Source: Rhizobium sullae
GTDB taxonomy: Bacteria > Pseudomonadota > Alphaproteobacteria > Rhizobiales > Rhizobiaceae
NCBI RefSeq assembly: GCF_025200715.1
Contig: NZ_CP104143.1
Location: 1,550,001 to 1,614,000 of the forward strand
DNA: 64,000 nucleotides
Direction of reading: 5' to 3'
Under the pieces are notes generated by a model. It did no database searches, was not told the DNA's origin, and saw only the letters and a program-made list of their open reading frames with translations. The first letter of the stretch is position 1. The number at the start of each line of letters is the position of its first letter. Both the position numbers and the translations under genes were made by a program. Positions 44,095 through 54,525 of this stretch are shown here, one piece after another.

Positions 44095-44880
44095 ATGCGC
44101 GACCTGCTAAACGACCATTCAGAAGGTCTGAGCCATCCCGACCCGATCCGCCGCGCGCAGATCCAGATGAAGAAGCCGCTGCCGAAGCGCTTTTACAAAA
44201 ATGTGTCGGTGGCCGAGCGGGACGAAGGCTTCGCGATCGAGCTCGATGGCAAGGTCGTGCGCACGCCCGCCAAACAGGTTCTGGCAGTGCCGGGACGGGC
44301 TGTGGCTGACCTCGTTGCCGCCGAGTGGGATGCACAGGCGGAAATCATCGACCCGGCAACCATGCCCGTGACGCGTCTCGTCAATACCGCGCTCGATGGC
44401 GTCGCGACCGACACGCAGGCCGTCTTCGAAGACATCCTGCGGTTTTCCTCGAGCGATCTTCTTTGCTATCGCGCCGAGGGACCAGAACTCTTGGTGCAGC
44501 GCCAGACCGCGCGGTGGGATCCGGTTCTCGATTGGGTGGCGAATGATCTCGGCGCGCGCTTCATCCTGATCGAAGGCGTGATGCATCATGAGCAGCCGCG
44601 CGAAGCGGTCGCAGCCTTCGGCGTCACTTTGCGGAGACACGACAGTGCGCTGGCACTTGCCTCTCTTCACACCATAACGACGCTAACCGGGTCGGCCCTT
44701 CTGGCGCTTGCGTTCGCCGAACGTCATCTAACCATGGACGAGGTTTGGTCGCTTGCTCATCTCGACGAGGACTGGACGATCGAGCATTGGGGCAGCGACG
44801 AGGAGGCTGAACTGCGCCGTGCCAAACGCTTTGAGGAGTTCAAGGCCGCGGCGGAGGTTTTTTTGGCGCTAAAGGCCTGA
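44095..44880 (+). CDS. ATP12-family F1-ATPase assembly chaperone
   Basis: A 261-residue protein of the ATP12 family, which in mitochondria helps fold the F1 alpha subunit; alphaproteobacteria keep the ancestor. Typical segments are FYKNVSVAERDEGFAIELDG, KVVRTPAKQVLAVPG and AAEWDAQAEIIDPATMPVTR. The DLLCYRAEGPELLVQRQ segment and the C-terminal SLAHLDEDWTIEHWGSDEEAE complete the match. It belongs to the rluC-HAD-ATP12 run on the plus strand. Confidence 0.93.
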   Translation: MRDLLNDHSEGLSHPDPIRRAQIQMKKPLPKRFYKNVSVAERDEGFAIELDGKVVRTPAKQVLAVPGRAVADLVAAEWDAQAEIIDPATMPVTRLVNTALDGVATDTQAVFEDILRFSSSDLLCYRAEGPELLVQRQTARWDPVLDWVANDLGARFILIEGVMHHEQPREAVAAFGVTLRRHDSALALASLHTITTLTGSALLALAFAERHLTMDEVWSLAHLDEDWTIEHWGSDEEAELRRAKRFEEFKAAAEVFLALKA

Positions 44881-44948
44881 AACATATTGCTTTGACAGCC
44901 ATTATGACGAACTCTGCGACTCCGAGCGGGAGAGGTGCGGATTTCAGT

Positions 44949-45407
44949 ATGAATTGGTTCAGGTCGCTTTTTTGTCAGCTGGCGCTGGTCTCCACCCTGC
45001 TGACATCCTGCATGGGCCTGACCTCCGATGAGCCCGCCGCTCCCACCTACGATGTCCGCAGTGCCGTCGTTCTCGGCGGCCCAAATACGCCGCCTGAGCT
45101 GCTTTCGGGAATCGGCGACCGGATCAATGCCGCCATCAATGCAACGGTTCGCACCGAGGTCTATCCGCGCGTCGTGCTGACGATTCGCATCGCTTCCCTT
45201 CAGAAGGCCACTGGCTTCGACAAGAAGCGGAATATCGCCAAGATTAATATCGATGCGGCTTCCGTCGACGATGGTTCGGTCATCGCCGTCAGTTCGTTGG
45301 TGGTGACCAGCACTGCCAACGAACAGGCCATGGCGGACCAGATCCTGGCGGAAGATATCGCCGCGCGCATCCGTTCGGCCTTCAAGCTCAACGCCGGCCG
45401 CGGCTGA
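44949..45407 (+). CDS. putative lipoprotein, conserved in rhizobia
   Basis: A 152-residue protein starting at ATG 44949. The N-terminus has a signal sequence with a plausible lipobox ([10 protein letters not shown], lipidated Cys at about residue 23). The rest lacks a family I recognise: [20 protein letters not shown], an arginine-rich strand and [20 protein letters not shown] at the end. It sits 68 bases after the ATP12 gene and 37 before pccB, so it may be in their transcript. Likely anchored at the membrane facing the periplasm. Confidence 0.65.
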   Translation: MNWFRSLFCQLALVSTLLTSCMGLTSDEPAAPTYDVRSAVVLGGPNTPPELLSGIGDRINAAINATVRTEVYPRVVLTIRIASLQKATGFDKKRNIAKINIDAASVDDGSVIAVSSLVVTSTANEQAMADQILAEDIAARIRSAFKLNAGRG

Positions 45408-45444
45408 GAAATCATGCCGCGACCACGCGGCGAAGGGAGATTTC

Positions 45445-46977
45445 ATGAAGGAAGTTCTCGATGAGCTGGAGCGCCGCCGCGAGATCGCCCGGCAGGGCGG
45501 CGGCCATACGCGTATCGAAGCGCAGCACAAGCGCGGCAAGCTGACGGCGCGGGAACGGATCGACCTCTTCCTCGATGAAGGTTCCTTTGAGGAGTTCGAC
45601 ATGTTCGTGGAGCATCGCTCGACGGATTTCGGCATGGACAAGTCCCGTATCGCCGGCGACGGCGTCGTCACGGGTTGGGGAACGGTGAACGGTCGGACTG
45701 TCTTCGTCTTCGCCAAGGACTTCACGGTGTTCGGCGGCTCGCTTTCGGAGGCGCATGCAGAGAAGATCATGAAGGTGCAGGATATGGCGCTGAAGAATCG
45801 CGCGCCGATCGTCGGCATCTACGATGCCGGCGGCGCACGCATCCAGGAAGGGGTTGCTGCGCTCGGCGGCTATGCCGAGGTCTTCCAGCGCAATGTGCTC
45901 GCCTCCGGTGTCATTCCGCAGATTTCGGTGATCATGGGTCCATGTGCCGGCGGCGACGTGTATTCGCCTGCGATGACCGATTTCATCTTCATGGTGCGCG
46001 ACACGTCTTACATGTTCGTCACGGGTCCGGATGTGGTGAAGACCGTCACCAACGAAACGGTGACCTCCGAGGAACTCGGCGGCGCCTTTGTTCACACGAC
46101 GCGCTCCTCGATCGCCGACGGCGCCTATGACAACGATGTCGATACATTGCTGCAGGTCCGCCGCCTCATCGATTTCCTGCCGCTTTCCAATACCTCGCCG
46201 GTGCCGGAGATCGAATGCTACCAGTCGGTGACGGATGGGGATAAATCGCTGGACACACTGATCCCGGCCAATACCAACAAGCCGTATGACATCAAGGAAC
46301 TGATCCACAAGGTTGCGGACGAAGGCGACTTCTTCGAGATCCAGGCAAGCTTCGCCAAGAACATCGTCTGCGGTTTCGGCCGCATCGAAGGCTCGACGGT
46401 CGGCTTTGTGGCGAACCAGCCGATGGTTCTTGCCGGCGTGCTTGACAGCGACGCATCACGCAAGGCTGCGCGTTTCGTGCGCTTCTGCGATTGCTTCAAT
46501 ATTCCGATCGTCACCTTCGTCGATGTTCCGGGCTTTCTGCCGGGCACGGCGCAGGAATATGGCGGGCTTATCAAGCATGGGGCAAAGCTGCTTTTTGCTT
46601 ATGCAGAGGCGACCGTGCCGAAGCTGACGGTCATCACCCGCAAGGCGTTCGGCGGGGCTTACGACGTGATGGCCTCCAAGCATCTGCGCGGCGATCTCAA
46701 CTATGCCTGGCCGACGGCGCAGATCGCCGTGATGGGTGCGAAAGGGGCAGTCGAGATCATCTTCCGCAAGGATATCGCCGATCCGGAAAAGATCGCGGCA
46801 CACACAAAGATGTACGAAGACCGCTTCCTATCACCCTTCGTCGCGGCCGAGCGCGGCTATATCGATGAGGTGATCATGCCGCATTCGACGCGCCGCCGCC
46901 TGGCGCGCGGTCTGAAGATGCTGCGCAACAAGGATCTCTCGAACCCCTGGAAGAAGCACGACAATATTCCACTCTGA
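45445..46977 (+). CDS. pccB: propionyl-CoA carboxylase beta chain (carboxyltransferase)
   Basis: A 510-residue biotin-dependent carboxyltransferase. It transfers carboxyl from biotin to propionyl-CoA, giving methylmalonyl-CoA. Start: [20 protein letters not shown], with GGAG upstream. Signatures are [73 protein letters not shown] and [19 protein letters not shown]. The alpha chain that carries biotin is encoded on the opposite strand 5.4 kb away (52412-54421); a formaldehyde oxidation cluster lies between. Confidence 0.95.
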   Translation: MKEVLDELERRREIARQGGGHTRIEAQHKRGKLTARERIDLFLDEGSFEEFDMFVEHRSTDFGMDKSRIAGDGVVTGWGTVNGRTVFVFAKDFTVFGGSLSEAHAEKIMKVQDMALKNRAPIVGIYDAGGARIQEGVAALGGYAEVFQRNVLASGVIPQISVIMGPCAGGDVYSPAMTDFIFMVRDTSYMFVTGPDVVKTVTNETVTSEELGGAFVHTTRSSIADGAYDNDVDTLLQVRRLIDFLPLSNTSPVPEIECYQSVTDGDKSLDTLIPANTNKPYDIKELIHKVADEGDFFEIQASFAKNIVCGFGRIEGSTVGFVANQPMVLAGVLDSDASRKAARFVRFCDCFNIPIVTFVDVPGFLPGTAQEYGGLIKHGAKLLFAYAEATVPKLTVITRKAFGGAYDVMASKHLRGDLNYAWPTAQIAVMGAKGAVEIIFRKDIADPEKIAAHTKMYEDRFLSPFVAAERGYIDEVIMPHSTRRRLARGLKMLRNKDLSNPWKKHDNIPL

Positions 46978-47101
46978 GGCGCAGGAATGGTGAAAAACAA
47001 GCGAAATCAACAGGAAGTGATCGGTTGTCAGCGATCCGTGTATTCATTCCAATCGTTCAGGACATTAACGCTCCACTGTCTTATCTCAAAGGAGAGTCTT
47101 A

Positions 47102-47494
47102 ATGTCCGCTTCCGAACGCCTCAGCGCCTATCAACCCTATGCGCTGGCTGCTCTTAGGATCATCACCGCGCTTCTCTTCATCGAGCACGGCACGATGAAG
47201 CTGTTTGAATTCCCGATTCCGCAAGGAGAGGGCGGCCCACTTCCGCCGCTCATGCTCGTGGCGGCACTTCTTGAATTCGTCGGCGGCCTGGCCATTCTGG
47301 TCGGTTTCCTGACGCGTCCGGTCGCGCTCATCCTGAGCGGCGAGATGGCGGTTGCCTATTTCATGGCGCATGCACCGCTGGGTTTCTACCCGTCCGTCAA
47401 CCAGGGCGAATCGGCGATCCTATATTGCTTCGTCTTCCTGTTCCTGGTTTTCGCCGGTGCCGGCACATTTTCGGTCGACAAGCGCAACGCCTGA
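47102..47494 (+). CDS. DoxX-family membrane protein
   Basis: A 130-residue inner-membrane protein with four helices, preceded by AAAGGAGAG. The first helix region has YALAALRIITALLFIEHGTMK, matching DoxX, and PPLMLVAALLEFVGGLAILVGF is the second signature. Related proteins take part in oxidative-stress or quinone-linked redox complexes in some bacteria, but the role here is unknown. It is convergent with sugE; the hairpin between them could stop both. Confidence 0.87.
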   Translation: MSASERLSAYQPYALAALRIITALLFIEHGTMKLFEFPIPQGEGGPLPPLMLVAALLEFVGGLAILVGFLTRPVALILSGEMAVAYFMAHAPLGFYPSVNQGESAILYCFVFLFLVFAGAGTFSVDKRNA

Positions 47495-47526
47495 GAAAAA
47501 TGCCGCGGGTTCGTCCCGCGGCATCC
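47495..47526 (-). terminator. sugE terminator, also facing DoxX
   Basis: ATGCCGCGGG (47500-47509), loop TTCGT, CCCGCGGCAT (47515-47524). Read on the minus strand it ends with TTTTTCTC, a strong terminator for sugE. The plus-strand flank is poorer in T. Confidence 0.75.
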
Positions 47527-47530
47527 ATTG

Positions 47531-47845
47531 TCATGCAGTGAATTTCAGCCCGGCAATGCCGGCCACGATAAGCGCGATGCAGCCGAGGCGGCTTGCTGTG
47601 ACGGGGTCGCTGAGCAGCCAGATACCGAGCAGCACTGTTCCGACGGTGCCAATGCCGGTCCAGACCGCATAGGCGGTGCCGATCGGCAGCGATTTGACCG
47701 CCAGACCGAGCAGCACGATGCTGATCACCATGGAAATGACTGTCAGAACGGTCGGCATGGGTCGGGTGAAGCCATCGGTATATTTCAGACCGATTGCCCA
47801 ACCGCATTCGAAAAGACCTGCAAGGAACAGCAGGAACCAGGCCAT
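47531..47845 (-). CDS. sugE: SMR-family guanidinium exporter
   Basis: A 104-residue, four-helix small multidrug resistance protein. It matches the Gdx/SugE subgroup rather than EmrE: the essential glutamate is Glu13 in LAGLFECGWAIGLKYTDGF, and GTAYAVWTGIGTVGT is characteristic. Gdx proteins exchange guanidinium for protons. Start ATG 47845 is preceded by AAGGAGAG. The leader carries two ACGR-loop hairpins (47866-47923) typical of the guanidine-II riboswitch, which supports the guanidinium role. Confidence 0.93.
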   Translation of the reverse strand: MAWFLLFLAGLFECGWAIGLKYTDGFTRPMPTVLTVISMVISIVLLGLAVKSLPIGTAYAVWTGIGTVGTVLLGIWLLSDPVTASRLGCIALIVAGIAGLKFTA

Positions 47846-47865
47846 CTTACTCTCCTTTTTCAAGA

Positions 47866-47923
47866 GCGAGGCCGTCCCCGCGACTTTCGCGTCCGAGAGG
47901 ATCGGGCGCCGCAGTCGTCTGCG
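47866..47923 (-). promoter_or_regulatory. guanidine-II (mini-ykkC) riboswitch candidate upstream of sugE
   Basis: On the minus strand, hairpin 1 (47923-47910) is CGCAG, loop ACGA, CTGCG. Hairpin 2 (47881-47866) is GCGGGG, loop ACGG, CCTCGC. Both loops fit the ACGR consensus that binds guanidinium, the stems are 5 and 6 bp, and the spacer is 28 bases. The second hairpin ends about 8 bases before the AAGGAGAG binding site, as expected for translation control of this class. The gene that follows is a guanidinium exporter. Confidence 0.85.
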
Positions 47924-48004
47924 TTGACCTTCATATGCGCGGTTCGGCGGCCGGTTTCAAGGCCGGAATTGGCATGGCTGCCATGCCAACCGCCTCCTGC
48001 GTCG

Positions 48005-48838
48005 TCATCCTAGCCGCTCGGCGTGCCACTTCAGGTGACCATCCATGAAGGTGGAGATGAAATAGTAAGAGTGGTCGTAGCGCTGATGCAGCCGGAGCGT
48101 GAGCTTGATATCCGTGCCCTTGACCGCCTCTTCGAAAAGCCACGGCCTCAGGCCGTTTTCTAGGAAGCCGTCCGCCTCACCCTGATCGATGAGAAATTCC
48201 GGGAACCGTGCACCGTCGCTTACCAAGGCAACTGCGTCGTACTTGCGCCAGGCCGCGCGATCCGACCCAAGATATTTTTCAAACGCCGGTGCCGACCAAT
48301 CGGCAGTCGACGGCTCGACGATCGGCGCGAAGGCCGAGCAGCTCTTGAAGCGGTCCGGGTTCCTCAACGCGATCGTCAGCGCGCCGTGACCGCCCATAGA
48401 ATGGCCAAAGATGCCCTGGCGGCTCATATCCGCGCGGAACTGCTTGCCGATCAGTGCAGGGAGCTCTTCGGTGATATAAGTATACATCTGGTAATTCTCG
48501 GCCCATGGCTCTTCGGTGGCGTCGAGATAGAAGCCAGCACCTTTGCCCATCTGCCAGTTTGTCAACTCATCCGGCACGTCGTTTCCGCGCGGGCTCGTGT
48601 CCGGGCAGACGATGATGAGGCCGAGTTCGGCCGCCATGCGGCGGTACTCGCCCTTCTCCATGACATTGGCATGGGTGCAGGTGAGGCCGGAAAGATACCA
48701 GAGAACCGGGCAGGGCTCCGTGATGGCCTTCGGCGGCACAAAGACCGCGAAGGTCATCTCGCATTTGCAGGCTTCGGATCCATCCGAGAACACGCCCTGC
48801 ATGCCGCCGAAGGCAGTCGCCTGGGAAATGATGTTCAT
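48005..48838 (-). CDS. fghA: S-formylglutathione hydrolase
   Basis: A 277-residue serine hydrolase of the esterase D family. It cleaves S-formylglutathione to formate and glutathione, the second step of glutathione-dependent formaldehyde oxidation. The conserved parts are PVLWYLSGLTCTHANVMEKG, CPDTSPRGNDVPDE, the nucleophile elbow GHSMGGHGALTIAL and RYDHSYYFISTFMDGHLKWH with the triad His. The start at ATG 48838 overlaps the YaiI gene by four bases, while the class III alcohol dehydrogenase that makes its substrate lies two genes upstream. Confidence 0.96.
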   Translation of the reverse strand: MNIISQATAFGGMQGVFSDGSEACKCEMTFAVFVPPKAITEPCPVLWYLSGLTCTHANVMEKGEYRRMAAELGLIIVCPDTSPRGNDVPDELTNWQMGKGAGFYLDATEEPWAENYQMYTYITEELPALIGKQFRADMSRQGIFGHSMGGHGALTIALRNPDRFKSCSAFAPIVEPSTADWSAPAFEKYLGSDRAAWRKYDAVALVSDGARFPEFLIDQGEADGFLENGLRPWLFEEAVKGTDIKLTLRLHQRYDHSYYFISTFMDGHLKWHAERLG

Positions 48839-49302
48839 TTTTGATCTCCCGTTCCTGGGGTTGCCGCCTTGGCGCGACGGCAGAGCCGGTCGAAGGTTTC
48901 GAGGAACCGCGAGCGGTCCTTCGGGCTGAAGGCGGCATTGTAACCCTTGCTTTCGCCGGTCTCCCGGAGGTGCGCGCCGAGATCGCGCATGGCGCTCGCC
49001 ATGCCGATGTTCGTATCGTCGAAAACGCGCCCGGTAGGACCGCTGACCAAGGCGCCCGTCGCGACGCAACGCACGGCAAGCGGCACGTCTGCGGTTACCA
49101 CGACGTCGCCTGCGCCGGCATGTTCGGCGATCCAGTTGTCGGCGGCATCAAAGGCGCTAGAGACGATAACGTTGTGGATCGTCGGTTCACGTGAGGGCCG
49201 GAGCCCTGAATTGGCAACGAAGGTCACTTCGAGGCCGTGGCGTTCGGCAACCTTCAGGATTTCCGACTTCACGGGGCAGGCGTCGGCATCGACGTAGATC
49301 AT
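48835..49302 (-). CDS. YaiI/YqxD (DUF188) family protein
   Basis: A 155-residue protein starting [20 protein letters not shown], the signature of DUF188. Other family segments are VTFVANSG, DNWIAEHAGAGDVVVTADVPLA and GRVFDDTNIGMASAMRDLGAHL. The fold is related to PIN/NYN-type nucleases, with conserved acidic residues, but no activity is established. It overlaps fghA downstream and the ElaA-like gene upstream by four bases each, so all belong to one transcript. Confidence 0.9.
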   Translation of the reverse strand: MIYVDADACPVKSEILKVAERHGLEVTFVANSGLRPSREPTIHNVIVSSAFDAADNWIAEHAGAGDVVVTADVPLAVRCVATGALVSGPTGRVFDDTNIGMASAMRDLGAHLRETGESKGYNAAFSPKDRSRFLETFDRLCRRAKAATPGTGDQK

Positions 49303-49777
49303 GACGCAGTTCCTCCTGGCTGCAAAGGTCGGATCATGTCGATGTGAGGAATACCGTCTTCCAGATATTCCTCTGACGTCGCCGCAAATCCGAAGGACTC
49401 ATAGAAGCGGCGAAGGTGGCCTTGAGCGGAAAGCGCGATCGGATTGGCCGGGAGCAGCCGCTCACAGGCAAGGACAGCTTCCTTCACTAGCGCTTCGCCG
49501 AGTCGTTTGCCCCGATGAGACGGCGAAACGACGACGCGGCCGATCTGTGTCGCATCCTCCGGACGATGTGGTTTCAGGATGCGCGCTGATGCCAGCAACT
49601 GTGCACCGTCCATCAATCTTAAGTGCAGCGCTTCAGCATCCTTGCCATCCAGCTCAGGGTAAGGGCAATTCTGCTCGACGACGAAAACGTCGACGCGCAT
49701 CTTCAGGAGGTCGTAAAGCTCGTGCGCGGAAAGCTCGTTCATGCCGCGCACGTCGACTCTATAGTTCGCCGCGGGTA

Positions 49778-49781
<4 letters not shown>
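49299..49781 (-). CDS. ElaA-type GNAT acetyltransferase
   Basis: A 160-residue acetyltransferase of the ElaA group. It carries [25 protein letters not shown], the ElaA hallmark, then [20 protein letters not shown] as the acetyl-CoA loop and a C-terminal [25 protein letters not shown]. The substrate is unknown. The start is uncertain: TTG 49781 overlaps the end of the dehydrogenase gene and keeps the family N-terminus, whereas the first ATG at 49742 would remove a conserved strand. Confidence 0.83.
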
Positions 49782-50905
<1,124 letters not shown>

Positions 50906-51036
50906 CGTCTGATCTCCTCGTGATTTTCCGGACGAACCTTGGCATGCCGGGCGCGAGCGGCTCAAGCGAAAAAGGCAAGGCGGCGATAACATTATTGCAA
51001 AATCAGCTGCTTGCGGCAGCAAGTTTGCTCAAAGCG

Positions 51037-52299
51037 TCAAAAGAGCTTTTCCGCGGAAAGGACAACGGCATAACCATGTATGGCGATCGCGGCGTAAAGC
51101 CCGAAGGCGACGAGCATGCGTTCGCCGGCCCTCATCTCCTCAAGCTTGTGGCGCGGCTTGAGGGAGCCCGCGCCGATCATGCTGAGCAGGATGAAGACCG
51201 CGAGGGCAGCCGCCAGGACACCGCTGGAAACGCCGATCTCCCAGCCGATACCTAGAACACAGGCCGTTGCGGCAAAGCTCGCTCCGATCAGCGAGCGGCG
51301 CGTCCTGAAGATTTGCCGCAGGACCTGACCACCGTCGAACCTTTGCATCGGCAGAAGATTGAGCAGGTTGAAGGCGCCGAGGATAAGCAGGAAGATCAAT
51401 AGCGGACCGCGGAATTGCTCCGGCAGCAGGCCATGTGCCGCAAGGTTATCCCCGGCAATCAGGATCGGGACGAAAAAGGCCGAGATGCCAGGCCCCATCA
51501 GCGCACAGGTGGCAACCTCGAAATGGCTTCTGTACGGTCTGCCGCCAATTGCAATACCGCCGAGGAACGGCACGAAAATCATGCGTACGGATTCGTGCCC
51601 GAACGTCCGGTAGGCGGCAAGATGTCCGAGTTCGTGCAGGGCGATGACGAGCGTGAGAAAGGTCGAGATCATCAGGCCCCCGACCGTCAGACCAAAGAAC
51701 GGCCAAAGCAGCAGCGTCGATAGAAGCGCCAGGCAGCATTGAACGGCAGGATGTTCGAAATGGCCCTGAGGGACGGACTCTCCGGTCGCCAGCCACCCCT
51801 CCAGGGCACGCAGCTCGCGGCGCAGGACGAAGTACCGGAAGAGAAGGAACGCGAGGCCGCGATAACGATCCGTCTGCGAAATTTCGATCTCGGCGCCGTC
51901 CGGCGCACGGCGGACGATTCTGCTTTCGCTGAAGTCCTGCCAGAACGTCGCATCGAGCGTACTGTCGTCAGTTACCCGCGCGCGAAAGCCGCGGCCGCCG
52001 GCGGTGGGCAACGGCTCCAAAGCGAGCAAGCGGCGCAAAGGCTCGCCGTTGCGGTCCAGATGGCTGTAAAACTGTTCGACGATACCCTTACGGTTTCCAA
52101 GCGGCTTGCTGCTGATAACGGAATGGTGCCAGTCGGCGTCGCTGCCGGCGGGATTGATCGCTTTCCACAGCTCTTCCGGCGAACGCCGGAATGCGCGCTT
52201 CAAACGAATGGTGCGCAGGCCGAGCGGTATGCGTATGAGCAGCCAGAGAAGGCCAAGATTGATGAAAAGCAGCAGGGCGGCAGATTGTAGTGCCGTCAT
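51037..52299 (-). CDS. SRPBCC-like domain fused to M50-type membrane metalloprotease
   Basis: A 420-residue membrane protein. Residues 5-25 form a first helix; residues about 35-165 look like an SRPBCC/START-type domain (FRRSPEELWKAINPAGSDAD, a FYSHLDRNGEPLRRLLALEP segment, then FSESRIVRR). From about 185 a polytopic region contains HELGH at 221-225 inside a helix (the HExxH zinc site) and NLLPMQRFDGG ending near residue 323, the second S2P/M50 motif with its Asp. So it appears to be an intramembrane or membrane-bound zinc protease with a cytoplasmic or periplasmic ligand-binding domain. No substrate is known. Confidence 0.75.
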   Translation of the reverse strand: MTALQSAALLLFINLGLLWLLIRIPLGLRTIRLKRAFRRSPEELWKAINPAGSDADWHHSVISSKPLGNRKGIVEQFYSHLDRNGEPLRRLLALEPLPTAGGRGFRARVTDDSTLDATFWQDFSESRIVRRAPDGAEIEISQTDRYRGLAFLLFRYFVLRRELRALEGWLATGESVPQGHFEHPAVQCCLALLSTLLLWPFFGLTVGGLMISTFLTLVIALHELGHLAAYRTFGHESVRMIFVPFLGGIAIGGRPYRSHFEVATCALMGPGISAFFVPILIAGDNLAAHGLLPEQFRGPLLIFLLILGAFNLLNLLPMQRFDGGQVLRQIFRTRRSLIGASFAATACVLGIGWEIGVSSGVLAAALAVFILLSMIGAGSLKPRHKLEEMRAGERMLVAFGLYAAIAIHGYAVVLSAEKLF

Positions 52300-52411
52300 T
52301 CGTTACTCCGGCCCCAGCCACAGGACGAGAACGCTACATCTTAAACTGCAAGACCTTAACAAAAGCGAAGCCGCATTCACCGCGGCGCGGATGGGCTTGT
52401 GCCAATCCGGA

Positions 52412-54421
52412 TCAGGCGAATTCCAGGATAACGGCATCGACGGCGAGACTCTCGCCGGGTTTCGCATTGATCTTGCCGACGACCAGATCGCGTTCGGCGC
52501 GCAGCACGTTTTCCATCTTCATGGCTTCGACCACGGCAAGTGTCTCGCCGGCCTTTACTTCCTGCCCTTCCGCGACGGCGATCGAGATCACCAGTCCCGG
52601 CATGGGGCAAAGCAGCAGCTTCGATGTATCCGGTGGCAGCTTGACGGGCATCAGGCGGTCGAGTTCGGCGTGGCGCGGCGTGAAAACGCCTGCGCGGACG
52701 GCGAGACCCTGCCAGTCGATCAGCATGCCATTGAGAACGGGCCGCACCTGTGCCGTCACAGCCTGCCCGCTGACTGCCCCGTTCCAGACCGGATCGCCGG
52801 GTCTCCAATCGGTGATAACATGCAGCGTTTCTCCCACTGCTTCCATCTCCATGTCGAACGGGATGGTCACGAGTCCGTCGATCAGCCTTACCGGCACGTA
52901 GCTTCCGCCGATCTTCACAACCCATTCCTGGCGGAGATCGCCGTCCGACGCGCGCAGACGGTCGACATGGCGTTCGCGCCGGTTTGCTTCGATCAACGAT
53001 GCCGAGAGAGCCACGGCAGCCAGCATCGTTTCCTCCCGCTGATCCGGCACCATCGGCGCAAAGCCGTCCGGATATTCCTCGGCAATGAAGCCCGTCGAAA
53101 GCCGGCCTTCGCGCCAGCGCGGATGCGTCATCAATGCCGCAAGAAACGGCAGATTATGCGCAATGCCGTCGACCACGAAGCCGTCGAGCGCCTGGCCCAT
53201 GGCGTCGATCGCCGCCGGACGGTCTGGCGCCCAGGTGCAAAGCTTTGCGATCATCGGGTCGTAATACATCGAGATTTCCGCGCCCTCGAAGACGCCGGTA
53301 TCGTTGCGGACAATCGTGTTTCCGTGCCTGCCTTCCGCCGGTGGACGGTAACGTGTCAGGCGGCCGATCGAGGGCAGGAAGTTGCGATAGGGATCTTCGG
53401 CGTAGAGCCGGCTTTCGATCGCCCAGCCATTCAGCTTTATGTCCTTCTGGCTGAAGGGAAGCGTTTCATCCGCAGCGACGCGGATCATCTGCTCCACAAG
53501 ATCGATCCCGGTCACCAGTTCCGTCACCGGATGCTCGACCTGCAGCCGCGTATTCATCTCGAGAAAATAGAAATTTCGGTCGCGATCGACGATGAATTCC
53601 ACCGTGCCTGCGCTTTGGTAGTCGACGGCCTTAGCCAGCGCGACAGACTGCTTGCCCATCGCCTGCCTGGTCTTTTCGTCGAGGAAGGGCGAGGGCGCCT
53701 CTTCGACGACCTTCTGGTTCCGCCGCTGGATCGAGCATTCCCGCTCGCCGAGATAGACGGCATTGCCGTGCGCATCGGCCAGCACCTGGATTTCGATATG
53801 ACGCGGGTCGACGATGTATTTCTCGATGAAGACGCGATCATCGCCGAAGGAACTCCGCGCCTCCGAGCGGGCGCGGTCGAAGCCGTCGCACACCCCCGCC
53901 TCGTTCCAGGCGACGCGCATGCCCTTGCCACCGCCGCCGGCCGAAGCCTTGATCATCACCGGATAGCCGATCTCACCGGCGATCTTTTCGGCATGCGCGG
54001 CATCTTCTATGACGCCGAGATAGCCCGGCACCGTCGAGACCTTGGCGGCATTGGCAAACTTCTTCGATTCGATCTTGTCGCCCATCGCCCTGATGGCCTT
54101 CGGTTTCGGCCCGATGAAGACGATGCCTTCCCTTTCTAGCGCCTCGCAGAAGGAGGCTCGTTCCGAGAGGAAGCCGTAGCCGGGATGGACGGCTTCGGCA
54201 CCGGTCTCCTTACAGGCGGCGATGATCTTTTCGGCGACGAGATAACTCTCGGCCGCCGCGGCCGGACCGATATGCACGGCCTCATCGGCCATCTCGACGT
54301 GGAGGGCATCCCTGTCTGCGTCCGAATAGACCGCGACCGTTGCAATACCCATGCGGCGCGCAGTCTTGATCACGCGGCAAGCGATCTCGCCGCGGTTCGC
54401 GATCAGGATTTTCTTGAACAT
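52412..54421 (-). CDS. pccA: propionyl/acetyl-CoA carboxylase alpha chain (biotin carboxylase plus biotin carrier)
   Basis: A 669-residue protein. The N-terminal 450 residues are a biotin carboxylase: KKILIANRGEIACRVIKTAR at the start, then the ATP-grasp glycine loop GGGGKGMR and VEFIVDRDRNFYFLEMNTRLQVEHPVTE. A middle connecting domain follows. The C-terminal biotin carrier has EAMKMEN with the biotin lysine at about residue 634. It charges biotin with bicarbonate for PccB. The beta chain (45445-46977) is on the other strand. Confidence 0.95.
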   Translation of the reverse strand: MFKKILIANRGEIACRVIKTARRMGIATVAVYSDADRDALHVEMADEAVHIGPAAAAESYLVAEKIIAACKETGAEAVHPGYGFLSERASFCEALEREGIVFIGPKPKAIRAMGDKIESKKFANAAKVSTVPGYLGVIEDAAHAEKIAGEIGYPVMIKASAGGGGKGMRVAWNEAGVCDGFDRARSEARSSFGDDRVFIEKYIVDPRHIEIQVLADAHGNAVYLGERECSIQRRNQKVVEEAPSPFLDEKTRQAMGKQSVALAKAVDYQSAGTVEFIVDRDRNFYFLEMNTRLQVEHPVTELVTGIDLVEQMIRVAADETLPFSQKDIKLNGWAIESRLYAEDPYRNFLPSIGRLTRYRPPAEGRHGNTIVRNDTGVFEGAEISMYYDPMIAKLCTWAPDRPAAIDAMGQALDGFVVDGIAHNLPFLAALMTHPRWREGRLSTGFIAEEYPDGFAPMVPDQREETMLAAVALSASLIEANRRERHVDRLRASDGDLRQEWVVKIGGSYVPVRLIDGLVTIPFDMEMEAVGETLHVITDWRPGDPVWNGAVSGQAVTAQVRPVLNGMLIDWQGLAVRAGVFTPRHAELDRLMPVKLPPDTSKLLLCPMPGLVISIAVAEGQEVKAGETLAVVEAMKMENVLRAERDLVVGKINAKPGESLAVDAVILEFA

Positions 54422-54525
54422 GCAGACTCCACCCGAAAAATGCGTCCAGAAGTTCTACGCAGAAACGTCGAGACGCACAATCGTGCGAAAGTTGACGGTG
54501 AGGAGGGGACCTGTCCTAACGGAAG

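Noticed and set aside
52106..54139. A 677-codon plus-strand open frame
   Set aside because: Antisense shadow of pccA and the gap before it; translation is low-complexity with no domains, while the minus strand encodes a complete biotin carboxylase.
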